Positions 1 through 5,271 of a stretch of DNA of 5,271 nt are shown in pieces. The translations under genes and the position numbers were made by a program. Within the stretch, counting starts at the first letter, position 1. The number at the start of each line of letters is the position of its first letter. This DNA is from Nitrospira sp. (GTDB lineage: Bacteria; Nitrospirota; Nitrospiria; Nitrospirales; Nitrospiraceae), in NCBI GenBank assembly GCA_015904045.1, contig JABMDG010000122.1:1-5271 (forward strand). Reading direction: 5' to 3'. The notes below the pieces were generated by a model. That model ran no database searches. It saw only the letters and a program-made list of their open reading frames with translations, and had not been told where the DNA came from.

Positions 1-99
1 TACGACGCCGAGAAGAAGACGATCCACGAAAACTATCGGAGCTGGATTCAAATCTTAGATAACGACATCAGAGCCAGACTGACGGCAGCAGGAAAGTGA
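1..99 (+). CDS. C-terminal end of an unidentified protein (5' truncated by window edge)
   Basis: An open frame runs from the first base to a TGA at 97-99 and encodes the last 32 residues of a protein (start YDAEKKTIHENY, end IRARLTAAGK). The peptide is charged and looks helical, with no signal, membrane segment or motif I can assign to a family. The frame ends six bases before a strong hairpin, as expected for the end of a transcription unit, and it faces the minus-strand operon tail to tail. I judge it a real gene end from that placement and its plausible composition, but a 32-residue fragment allows no functional call. A chance open frame is the alternative. Confidence 0.6.
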   Translation, partial: YDAEKKTIHENYRSWIQILDNDIRARLTAAGK

Positions 100-104
100 C
101 TTCC

Positions 105-137
105 CCGGCCCCCGCCGACTTCATCGGCGGGGGCCGG
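105..137. terminator. Perfect 14-bp GC-rich hairpin between convergent genes
   Basis: The arms ccggcccccgccga (105-118) and tcggcgggggccgg (124-137) are exact reverse complements around the 5-base loop cttca. The hairpin begins five bases after the plus-strand stop codon and lies 78 bases beyond the glycosyltransferase stop on the minus strand, so it could end transcription from both sides. Neither flank has a T-run in its reading direction (atctctcac on plus, ggaagtcac on minus), so it is not a canonical intrinsic terminator. It may rely on stem stability or other factors, or act mainly to protect 3' ends. Confidence 0.7.
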
Positions 138-215
138 ATCTCTCACGCTCCGTCACGCTCCTGCTTCACCGCACTCTTGGTACACCTGTTCGGCAATCTC
201 TCGGACATCCCGCGT

Positions 216-962
216 TTATCTCGAAGTGGAACGATGCGCCGTTCTGCGGAAAGCATGAACGAGCCCCACGGGATACATTCCCCGACTGACGAGCTTCCAC
301 GAGACCATCCGCACAATCTTCATGATGTCCAGGATGGGGCGGAAATGGCTCAGCCTGGGCCCTGGGCGTCGGGTGACACTGACCGCCACGCTCTGGATCT
401 CACACCCACGTCGAGCCGCTTCGATGAGGATCTCGCTCTCATAGACGAAGCTGCGCTCAGGACCGTGCGGAACCTTGACTGTACGCAACAGGTGGGCGGG
501 ATAGAGACGAAACCCGGACTGGCTGTCTTCGATCGGTCTCCCTGCAGCCCAACCGATCCAGAAATCTGCGATGCGATTGGCAGCATAGCGCCAGAACGAC
601 GTGCGTCGTTGCTCGCGCCTGCGCGCACCCACGAGAAACGCGCTCGGATCCTCCAGCGATCGCTTGATGAAGGAGGGAATCTCTTCGGGCGCATGTTGAC
701 CGTCTGCATCCAGCGTGATGACGCCGGCCGCTTCATGGGCAAGCGCATGGTCGAAGCCGCGCGCAAGACTGCCGGCTTTGCCGCAATTCTGCCCGTTGCG
801 TAACAGGGTCACGTCCAACTCGGTCAATGCCTCGGTCGTCCCATCCGTCGACCCGTCATCCACGACGATGACGTTCGGGCAGTGCCGCCTTGCGCGCACC
901 GCCACGTCACGAACGGTCGCCGCCTCGTTATAGGCCGGAATGACCACCCAATACGAACTCAT
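216..962 (-). CDS. Glycosyltransferase family 2 (DPM/DPG-synthase-like), 248 aa
   Basis: This is a GT-A fold glycosyltransferase expected to transfer a sugar from an activated nucleotide donor in the cytoplasm. Visible motifs are VVIPAYNEA (6-14), the nucleotide-binding VIVVDDGSTDGT (31-42), the metal-binding DADG (85-88) in ITLDADGQH, VGARRR (111-116) and EDSQSGFRLYP (145-155). These resemble the dolichol-phosphate-mannose synthase-like branch of GT2. I see no membrane segment and no fused acyltransferase domain, so it is a single-domain enzyme. The start at 962 is preferred because GAGG (971-974) sits 8 nt upstream; an in-frame ATG at 983 has no comparable ribosome binding site. The gene is last in the operon, 162 nt after the reductase and behind a palindromic repeat, so its expression may be uncoupled from the biosynthetic genes. 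By context it may decorate the polyene product or its lipid anchor; the acceptor is unknown. The family call is firm, the role inferred. Confidence 0.9.
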   Translation of the reverse strand: MSSYWVVIPAYNEAATVRDVAVRARRHCPNVIVVDDGSTDGTTEALTELDVTLLRNGQNCGKAGSLARGFDHALAHEAAGVITLDADGQHAPEEIPSFIKRSLEDPSAFLVGARRREQRRTSFWRYAANRIADFWIGWAAGRPIEDSQSGFRLYPAHLLRTVKVPHGPERSFVYESEILIEAARRGCEIQSVAVSVTRRPGPRLSHFRPILDIMKIVRMVSWKLVSRGMYPVGLVHAFRRTAHRSTSR

Positions 963-970
963 CACTCGAT

Positions 971-974
971 CCTC
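971..974 (-). promoter_or_regulatory. Ribosome binding site of the glycosyltransferase gene
   Basis: On the minus strand GAGG lies 8 nt before the ATG at 962. It decides the start in favour of MSSYWVV over the upstream in-frame ATG at 983, which has only a weak purine stretch before it. It lies outside the palindromic repeat, so repeat insertion left the translation signal intact. Confidence 0.6.
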
Positions 975-999
975 GTTAAGCATTTCTCGCGATAACAAC

Positions 1000-1125
1000 G
1001 CAGGATGGTCAAAAAGGTCTGGCAGCAAGGCCGCAGCGAGCGAAGGGCCGAGGCGTACCCTCTGGGGTACGTTGAGGGTCTGAGCGATGCGAGAACGCAG
1101 CTGGCAGCCTTTTTCACCATCCTGC
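1000..1125. repeat. Palindromic interspersed repeat (REP/MITE-like), ~126 bp, inside the operon
   Basis: The outer arms gcaggatggtcaaaaagg (1000-1017) and cctttttcaccatcctgc (1108-1125) are inverted repeats matching at 17 of 18 positions. A further imperfect pairing continues inwards (ctggcagc at 1019-1026 against gctggcag at 1100-1107). The centre is a perfect 7-bp hairpin, cgtaccc (1054-1060) and gggtacg (1065-1071), around tctg. The element carries no gene and shows no obvious target-site duplication. Its right-hand end falls exactly on the last base of the reductase stop codon, and its left end is 37 bases before the glycosyltransferase start. From memory it matches a dispersed palindrome common in Nitrospira genomes; I cannot verify the copy number here. 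Transcribed on the minus strand it should fold into a long structured RNA that could stabilise the upstream message or reduce read-through into the glycosyltransferase. Confidence 0.8.
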
Positions 1126-1850
1126 TACGCCATGCCTCCGTTGATGCCAATGACTTGTCCGGTGATATAACCGGCCTGCTCGGATGCCAGAAATGAGACC
1201 AGCGCCGCAACTTCTTCCGGTGTGCCGACTCGCTTCATCGGGACAATGGTTTCAATCTGCTCGGGTTTGAACGAGGCTCTGGTCGCCGACGATTCAATCA
1301 GGCCTGGAGCGACCACATTGACGGTGATGCCTCGCGACGCCAATTCGATCGCCAGCGATTTGCTCGCGCCGTGGAGACCGGCCTTGGCGGCAGCATAGTT
1401 GGTTTGGCCGCGGTTGCCGATGACGCCGGCCACGGATGAGATGGAAATGATCCGCCCCCACCGTGTCCCGATCATCGGCAGCAACAGTGGTTGGGTGACA
1501 TTGAAAAACCCATGAAGCGACACATCGATGACGTTCGTCCATTGCTCTCCGGTCATACCGGCCATGGGCGCGTCGTCGTGCAGCCCCGCATTGTTAACGA
1601 CGAGTTGGATCGGCCCGTCTTTCAGCAGCGATTCCAGCATCCGGCGCGTGGCGACCTCGTCCGTGATGTCACACACCACACTCGCTGCAACCCCGCCATG
1701 CACTTTGATCTTTTCCGCCACCCGCTCAGCCGATTCGCCATGCCGGTGCCCATGCACCACGACAGAATAGCCGTCTGCTGCCAGCCGCTCGGCGATCGCC
1801 GCGCCGATGGAGCCGCTCCCTCCTGTCACCAGTGCTCGTCTCTTCGTCAT
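1125..1850 (-). CDS. fabG: 3-ketoacyl-ACP reductase, SDR family (FabG/ApeQ-like), 241 aa
   Basis: This cytoplasmic reductase would use NADPH to convert 3-ketoacyl-ACP into 3-hydroxyacyl-ACP in each elongation cycle. It is a full-length classical short-chain dehydrogenase: TGGSGSIG (9-16) is the Rossmann glycine motif, NNAG is at 86-89, the catalytic Ser, Tyr and Lys are S139 (in SISSVAG), Y152 and K156 (in NYAAAKAG), followed by ITVNVVAPG (175-183) and the FabG-like C-terminus GYITGQ...NGGMA. The Asn of the usual catalytic tetrad appears replaced by Ser (S111, in DVSLHGFFN). The start at 1850 places the Rossmann motif at the normal distance and gives a 4-nt ATGA overlap with the dehydratase stop, typical of coupled translation. 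The stop codon abuts the palindromic repeat. Position after KS, CLF and dehydratase matches ApeQ of aryl polyene clusters; a housekeeping FabG role is less likely in this context. Confidence 0.92.
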   Translation of the reverse strand: MTKRRALVTGGSGSIGAAIAERLAADGYSVVVHGHRHGESAERVAEKIKVHGGVAASVVCDITDEVATRRMLESLLKDGPIQLVVNNAGLHDDAPMAGMTGEQWTNVIDVSLHGFFNVTQPLLLPMIGTRWGRIISISSVAGVIGNRGQTNYAAAKAGLHGASKSLAIELASRGITVNVVAPGLIESSATRASFKPEQIETIVPMKRVGTPEEVAALVSFLASEQAGYITGQVIGINGGMA

Positions 1851-2290
1851 CCCGGCGCCTGTGTGAGAAAAATCGAAGCCCGCCCTGTCAGCACTTCTCG
1901 GCCGTGGCATGACACAACGAATCGGTACATAAAGCTCCGGTTGTCCGCGAACAATCTGTCCGCACCGATCGTGAGTGTCCCCTGGCAATCGTCCAACCGG
2001 TCGGCGCCGAACGCCACGTCGCGCACGCTTCCGACATAGCCGATCGATCCGCCTGCCGGCGGCCGTCCATCGAGCAATCCGACATGGACTCCCATCGCCT
2101 GGGCGGCATATTCCAACCCCGCAACCACGCCAAGCAGCCCGTTCTTCCGCAGAGGATTCGCCGGATCCCGATGCGACTCAGCACAGCAGCGGATGGTGGA
2201 GGCATCCCATGACTCGACGCAATCAAGCAGGCACATCCTCCCTGCGTGGGGAAGCAATGACGCCAGTTCATCTTTGGTCAGAGACGGCAT
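1847..2290 (-). CDS. ApeP-like hotdog-fold 3-hydroxyacyl-ACP dehydratase, 147 aa
   Basis: The protein would remove water from 3-hydroxyacyl-ACP to give the trans-2-enoyl-ACP that remains as a double bond in a polyene. It resembles the short dehydratases of aryl polyene clusters: LLPHAGRMCLLD (12-23) near the N-terminus, SHRDPANPLR (39-48), then the central helix GLEYAAQAMGVH (58-69) and GYVGSVRDV (84-92). E60 corresponds to the catalytic acid of FabA/FabZ enzymes. The usual FabZ GHFPG loop is absent, and H40 is the best candidate for the catalytic histidine. The start at 2290 overlaps the CLF stop by 13 nt and puts PHAGR at the expected N-terminal position; a longer upstream open frame only shadows the CLF gene. 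Length is typical for single-hotdog dehydratases. Assignment rests on motif recognition plus gene order and is fairly sure; whether it works alone or with a partner dehydratase is not visible. Confidence 0.85.
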   Translation of the reverse strand: MPSLTKDELASLLPHAGRMCLLDCVESWDASTIRCCAESHRDPANPLRKNGLLGVVAGLEYAAQAMGVHVGLLDGRPPAGGSIGYVGSVRDVAFGADRLDDCQGTLTIGADRLFADNRSFMYRFVVSCHGREVLTGRASIFLTQAPG

Positions 2291-3078
2291 GGCCCCAGTT
2301 CCATTATGAGCTGCTGGCTCTCCAGCAAGCCGAGCCTGACAGTCTGCCGTCCTCCCGCCGCGATGGCGCGTAAAAGCGGGAGCGATCGAGCGGCAGGATT
2401 GTCTTGCCGGACCCCTTCCAAGACCGGATCTACAAGGCCGCATGTGCCGACCACGTCCCCTTCCTCGAGCCGCACTCGCATAACGGCGGACGAATGATCC
2501 GCTGGGGGAGCCAACACGAGCGCCACGGCAAATCCTGTCGTAATCGGCCTGGCCTGGCTGAGCGGAGATGGCACGGCCAGATCATAGGCCACCAGCAGAA
2601 CCGGACATCGTTCCACACGCACCATCGTCACGGCCTCCAGCAGCCCTGCCGCGAACGAATCGTCGTAGCAGGACAGGGCCGTCGAGGACTGTTGGCTGGC
2701 TGTGGCAATCCCCCAGTAACCGGCGGCTGCATTGTGCACCGATTGATGAAACAACGTGGGGGACACCGTTCGCTCCGGCGTAGCCAGCGTGCGACAGAGT
2801 TTGTCAAATACGCCCATTTCACCGCCGGAGGAAGCAAAAACCGTGGGGACATCGCGTGGGTCTAGTCCGGACTGGACCATGGCTTCTTGCGCGACCTGCA
2901 CCGCCCACCGAACACAATCGCTGCTGCGCCGCCGCTCGTTCGGCGGAAGCATCGTCGCATCCGGATCCGGCACCACATCCGGCCGAAAGGGGGTGAGACC
3001 GGCCAGCACCGCACGTCCGGCTTCCCACCCGATAAGACCGGGGGCTAAGAGACCGACGCCTCTGATCGCAATGTCCAT
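2278..3078 (-). CDS. KS-like chain-length factor (ApeC-like), 266 aa
   Basis: This is a shortened beta-ketoacyl-synthase homologue of the kind that pairs with the active KS in aryl polyene clusters and helps set chain length. It starts IAIRGVGLLAPG (3-14) and carries SVHNAAAGYWGIATAS (113-128) and SSTALSCYDDSFAAGL (131-146), signatures I recognise from ApeC-type proteins (Ketoacyl-synt_2 group). Lined up without gaps on the neighbouring KS (STACSSSAKVFA against STALSCYDDSFA), the nucleophilic cysteine position is Leu135; Cys137 sits two residues away. The C-terminal thiolase half with the two catalytic histidines is missing: 266 residues against 405. It should therefore not condense substrates itself. 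Its ATG shares one base with the KS stop (TGATG), consistent with equal production of two heterodimer subunits. A degraded KS is the alternative, but the intact frame and conserved core argue against it. Confidence 0.88.
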   Translation of the reverse strand: MDIAIRGVGLLAPGLIGWEAGRAVLAGLTPFRPDVVPDPDATMLPPNERRRSSDCVRWAVQVAQEAMVQSGLDPRDVPTVFASSGGEMGVFDKLCRTLATPERTVSPTLFHQSVHNAAAGYWGIATASQQSSTALSCYDDSFAAGLLEAVTMVRVERCPVLLVAYDLAVPSPLSQARPITTGFAVALVLAPPADHSSAVMRVRLEEGDVVGTCGLVDPVLEGVRQDNPAARSLPLLRAIAAGGRQTVRLGLLESQQLIMELGPCRL

Positions 3079-4295
3079 CACAGTTTTCCCAGCACCAAGC
3101 TGCAATTGTTTCCGCCGAATCCAAAAATATTGCTCAGCACACAGGAGACGGAGCCGGTCTGATTCTCGCGAAGGATCCGGCTTTTCAGCGAGCCGTCCAC
3201 TCGCCGGCAATTGAGCGTCCCCGGCATGAATCCGTGCGTCAGACACAGGGCGGAGATGACCGCTTCCGTGATGCCGGCGGCGCCCAGCGTATGTCCGGTC
3301 CAACCTTTGGTCGAACTGCATGCGGGACGCGCGCCGAACAGCCCGTACACAGCCTTATCCTCGACGGAATCATTGGCCACCGTGGCCGTTCCATGCAAAT
3401 TCACGTACTCGACTTGTTCAGGACGCAGCCGCGCCCTGATCAGCGACTCCTTGATGGCCCGCATGGCGCCCACGCCTTCCGGATGGGGGTGAGACATATG
3501 ATAGCCGTCCGCGCTCTCACCGTACCCCAGCAGCGCCACCGTTCCCCTCCCTCCGACCTTCTCGCTCGACTCCAGCAAGGCATAACCTGCTGCCTCGCCC
3601 AGGGACAATCCATCACGGTCCTCGTCACAAGGTCTGCAGGGCCCGGTGGACAGCAACTGCAGCGCGGAGAACCCATACAAGGTCGTATGGCACAGGCTGT
3701 CGACACCGCCAACAATGGCGGCATCGCACAAGCCGGCCTGGATCAACCGGGCCGCCGTTGCAAAGACTTTGGCGCTGGAGGAACAGGCGGTCGAAATCAC
3801 CAGGGCCGGTCCTTTCAATCCCAGGCAGGTCCGCACGAAATAGCCCAACGAAAACATATTGTGCGTGTAGCGATAGCGCGGGCGGTACCACTCAGGGAGC
3901 TCATCGGTCAGGGGGTCGCGTACGCGGTACGCGTGCTCGGTTTCGAGAATCCCGGAGGTGCTGGTCCCCATCACGACGGCGATGCGGTGCGCTCCATACC
4001 GCTGTTTCGCTTCCGCCACCGCGACCATGAACCCGTCCTGCTGCAAGCCAAGCCAGGCCAGTCGGTTGTTCCGGCAATCGAAGGGTGCCAGGTCATGATC
4101 GAGCGAAAATTCTTCGAGGCCGGCCACTCGCCCAATATAGGTTTTCAGCGTCACATCCTCGAAATCGCAAGGGGTTAATCCCGATCGGCGGGTGCGGAGC
4201 GCCTCCAGCACCGGGCCGACTCCCCGACCGTTCGCTGTTACAAGAGTATAGGCGGACAGGAGCAGCGGGGCCATCGGTTGTATGCTAGGCGGCAT
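3078..4295 (-). CDS. Beta-ketoacyl-ACP synthase (KS, ApeO-like), 405 aa
   Basis: This is the condensing enzyme, which would elongate an ACP-bound acyl chain with malonyl-ACP by decarboxylative Claisen condensation in the cytoplasm. It is a full-length KAS I/II-type protein. The catalytic triad is visible: C171 in STACSSSAK (169-176), H301 in NLHGTAT (299-305) and H335 in GHTLGAAG (334-341), with the conserved K330 just before and the glycine-rich FGFGGNN (391-397) at the C-terminus. The start at 4295 is set by AGGAGG 7 nt upstream; it overlaps the exporter stop by 11 nt, and an internal ATG at 4274 would lose that spacing. The next gene is the inactive KS-like partner, overlapping by one base, so the two probably form the KS-CLF heterodimer of an aryl polyene-type system. 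A primary fatty acid FabF/FabB role is unlikely given the MMPL and CLF neighbours. Confidence 0.93.
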   Translation of the reverse strand: MPPSIQPMAPLLLSAYTLVTANGRGVGPVLEALRTRRSGLTPCDFEDVTLKTYIGRVAGLEEFSLDHDLAPFDCRNNRLAWLGLQQDGFMVAVAEAKQRYGAHRIAVVMGTSTSGILETEHAYRVRDPLTDELPEWYRPRYRYTHNMFSLGYFVRTCLGLKGPALVISTACSSSAKVFATAARLIQAGLCDAAIVGGVDSLCHTTLYGFSALQLLSTGPCRPCDEDRDGLSLGEAAGYALLESSEKVGGRGTVALLGYGESADGYHMSHPHPEGVGAMRAIKESLIRARLRPEQVEYVNLHGTATVANDSVEDKAVYGLFGARPACSSTKGWTGHTLGAAGITEAVISALCLTHGFMPGTLNCRRVDGSLKSRILRENQTGSVSCVLSNIFGFGGNNCSLVLGKL

Positions 4296-5271
4296 GGGGG
4301 GCCCTCCTCGCCAGCAAGGCGGCGAAGACCAGACAGGCCAGAGATCCGCAGGCCGCGGTCATGCCGATCGCATGAAGCACGGGAATCTTCGAGAACGCCA
4401 GCACGCCGAAGACGAGGATCGTCGTGGTGCCGCAGACGAGCAAGCCGAACGTAGTCCTGGCCCGGTCGTCTTCCGTTCCCTCCACCCGATTGAAAAAGAG
4501 GGCGTAGTCGAGCCCCAGCCCAATCACCAGCAAAAAGGTCGCCACGTGAAACAGCGAAAGCGGTTCTCCCGATCCCCGCAGCACGGCGGCCACCACGATC
4601 AGCGCACACACAATCGGCGCCAGGACGCGCCCGACGAGCACGATCGACCGTAGCCCCAGCGTCAGAGTGAGCGCGATGGCCGCCAGCCCCCATCCCAGTA
4701 GCTGCAACGTTCGATCGCGGTAGGCCGTCATCAGCTGGTTCGATTCTTCCTTCAGATCCACATACCGCACGGACGCCTCTCCCCACTGTTCGACGGTCGA
4801 AGCCAATTGCCGCCGATCGGCTACCCCGCGAAGCGGCGCGACCGCCACCCATCGATCCTGTTGCGAGAACATCAACGAGTCCAGTTTCATCTCCATCATC
4901 GTTCCCGCGAAGGTGTCGCGATCGACAAGCTGCCGGCTGCGGGCTGCCTCGACGGCCGACACAAACGGGGTGAAGAGTCCGGGGGCAAACGGCAACCCCT
5001 TTGACGCGGCGTCAAGATTGCGTTCCAGAACCGCTCGCTCAGGCAAGGCCCGCTGCCGCTCTCGTTGCATTCGATGGCTGGGCAGATAGCGGGAGACGAT
5101 GTCATATCCGGCGAGCGCCCGACTCTGCGTCAAATGGTCCAACTCCGGCATGACGGCTTCCGCCTTCACCAAGACATCCTCGACCGTCGGCCCCTCGACA
5201 ACCAGGAGATCCCGCACGTCCGGCGCGCCCAGTTCCTGACGCAGCCGTTGATCCACCTGTTTCTTGTCGTC
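4285..5271 (-). CDS. MMPL/RND-family exporter, C-terminal part (5' end beyond window)
   Basis: The frame is open from the window edge and gives the last 328 residues of an inner-membrane MMPL-type transporter. The first ~185 residues are hydrophilic and would form much of the second periplasmic domain. Five hydrophobic segments follow, at roughly 192-209, 210-232, 240-261, 273-292 and 297-320, fitting TM8-TM12 of the twelve-segment RND fold. GLGLDYALFF (about 251-260) is the characteristic MMPL motif in the segment that carries proton-relay acid residues. The protein ends ARRAPHAA. Family members are about 750-800 residues, so more than half lies beyond 5271. In aryl polyene clusters the corresponding protein (ApeM) is thought to move the lipid-linked polyene out of the inner membrane, and the position directly before the KS agrees with that role. 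The substrate is inferred from context. A GTG at 5256 is not a plausible start because the domain continues upstream. Confidence 0.9.
   Translation of the reverse strand, partial: DDKKQVDQRLRQELGAPDVRDLLVVEGPTVEDVLVKAEAVMPELDHLTQSRALAGYDIVSRYLPSHRMQRERQRALPERAVLERNLDAASKGLPFAPGLFTPFVSAVEAARSRQLVDRDTFAGTMMEMKLDSLMFSQQDRWVAVAPLRGVADRRQLASTVEQWGEASVRYVDLKEESNQLMTAYRDRTLQLLGWGLAAIALTLTLGLRSIVLVGRVLAPIVCALIVVAAVLRGSGEPLSLFHVATFLLVIGLGLDYALFFNRVEGTEDDRARTTFGLLVCGTTTILVFGVLAFSKIPVLHAIGMTAACGSLACLVFAALLARRAPHAA
4303..4308 (-). promoter_or_regulatory. Strong ribosome binding site of the KS gene
   Basis: On the minus strand a perfect AGGAGG lies 7 nt before the ATG at 4295, inside the last codons of the exporter gene. 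It fixes the KS start and is the best Shine-Dalgarno sequence in the operon, suggesting high translation of the condensing enzyme even though the gene overlaps its upstream neighbour. Confidence 0.75.

Noticed and set aside
143..161. Two direct copies of tcacgctcc (143-151 and 153-161)
   Set aside because: Only two short copies without further structure; probably a chance duplication and not a regulatory array.
143..208. Small minus-strand ORF (21 aa, starts MSERLPNR) after the glycosyltransferase
   Set aside because: There is no ribosome binding site before its ATG and it is very short; a chance frame is more likely.
96..803. Plus-strand open frame of 235 codons across the hairpin and antisense to the glycosyltransferase
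   Set aside because: It begins inside the end of the first gene, runs through the terminator-like hairpin and has no recognisable domain. The opposite strand carries clear GT2 motifs.
1007..1012. TTGACC on the minus strand at the repeat edge, a possible -35 box for the glycosyltransferase
   Set aside because: No credible -10 hexamer lies at 16-18 nt spacing; it is part of the conserved repeat arm, so it is weak evidence for a promoter.
1005..1196. Plus-strand open frame starting inside the palindromic repeat
   Set aside because: It is composed of repeat sequence and the antisense end of the reductase gene, with no ribosome binding site or protein-like features.
2290..2443. N-terminal extension of the dehydratase frame to an ATG at 2443
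   Set aside because: The added 51 residues are antigenic-looking low-information sequence overlapping the CLF coding region; the ATG at 2290 gives the normal family length and N-terminus.
3079..3321. N-terminal extension of the chain-length-factor frame to a start at 3321
   Set aside because: It lies entirely within the KS gene in another frame; the start at 3078 gives the expected IAIRGVGLLAPG beginning and the TGATG junction.
3234..4178. Long plus-strand open frame of 314 codons antisense to the KS gene
   Set aside because: The minus-strand frame encodes a complete KS with all catalytic residues. The plus-strand translation is rich in Arg, Gln, Gly and His with no motifs, as expected for an antisense shadow in GC-rich DNA.

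Overview
The window is a GC-rich bacterial stretch. Nearly all of it is the 3' part of one minus-strand operon that resembles an aryl polyene (APE)-type biosynthesis cluster. The strongest clue to the organism is a ~126-bp palindromic repeat at 1000-1125. Its outer arms (gcaggatggtcaaaaagg) and its hairpin centre match, from memory, a dispersed repeat I associate with Nitrospira genomes. I therefore favour a Nitrospira-like bacterium at moderate confidence; nothing here is a taxonomic marker gene.

Layout from left to right. Positions 1-99 hold the C-terminal end of an unidentified plus-strand gene. A perfect 14-bp hairpin at 105-137 separates it from the convergent minus-strand operon. In transcription order (right to left) that operon reads: the C-terminal part of an MMPL/RND-type exporter (5271-4285, cut by the window edge); a catalytically complete beta-ketoacyl-ACP synthase (4295-3078); a short KS-like chain-length-factor protein without the nucleophilic cysteine (3078-2278); an ApeP-like hotdog 3-hydroxyacyl-ACP dehydratase (2290-1847); a FabG/ApeQ-like 3-ketoacyl-ACP reductase (1850-1125); the palindromic repeat; and a stand-alone family 2 glycosyltransferase (962-216). 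The first five genes overlap by 11, 1, 13 and 4 nt, which indicates one transcript with coupled translation. The glycosyltransferase is set apart by a 162-nt gap occupied mostly by the repeat. The promoter must lie beyond position 5271. Positions 138-215 hold no gene I can support.

How the genes fit together. The KS/CLF pair would condense malonyl-ACP units. The reductase and dehydratase would process each 3-ketoacyl-ACP to a trans-2-enoyl-ACP. No enoyl reductase is visible, so iteration would give a conjugated polyene. The MMPL protein would move the lipid-linked product across the inner membrane, and the glycosyltransferase may add a sugar to the product or its lipid anchor. Acyl carrier proteins, starter ligase, acyltransferases, the second dehydratase and the LolA-like carrier known from APE clusters are not in this window and, if present, should lie upstream beyond 5271.
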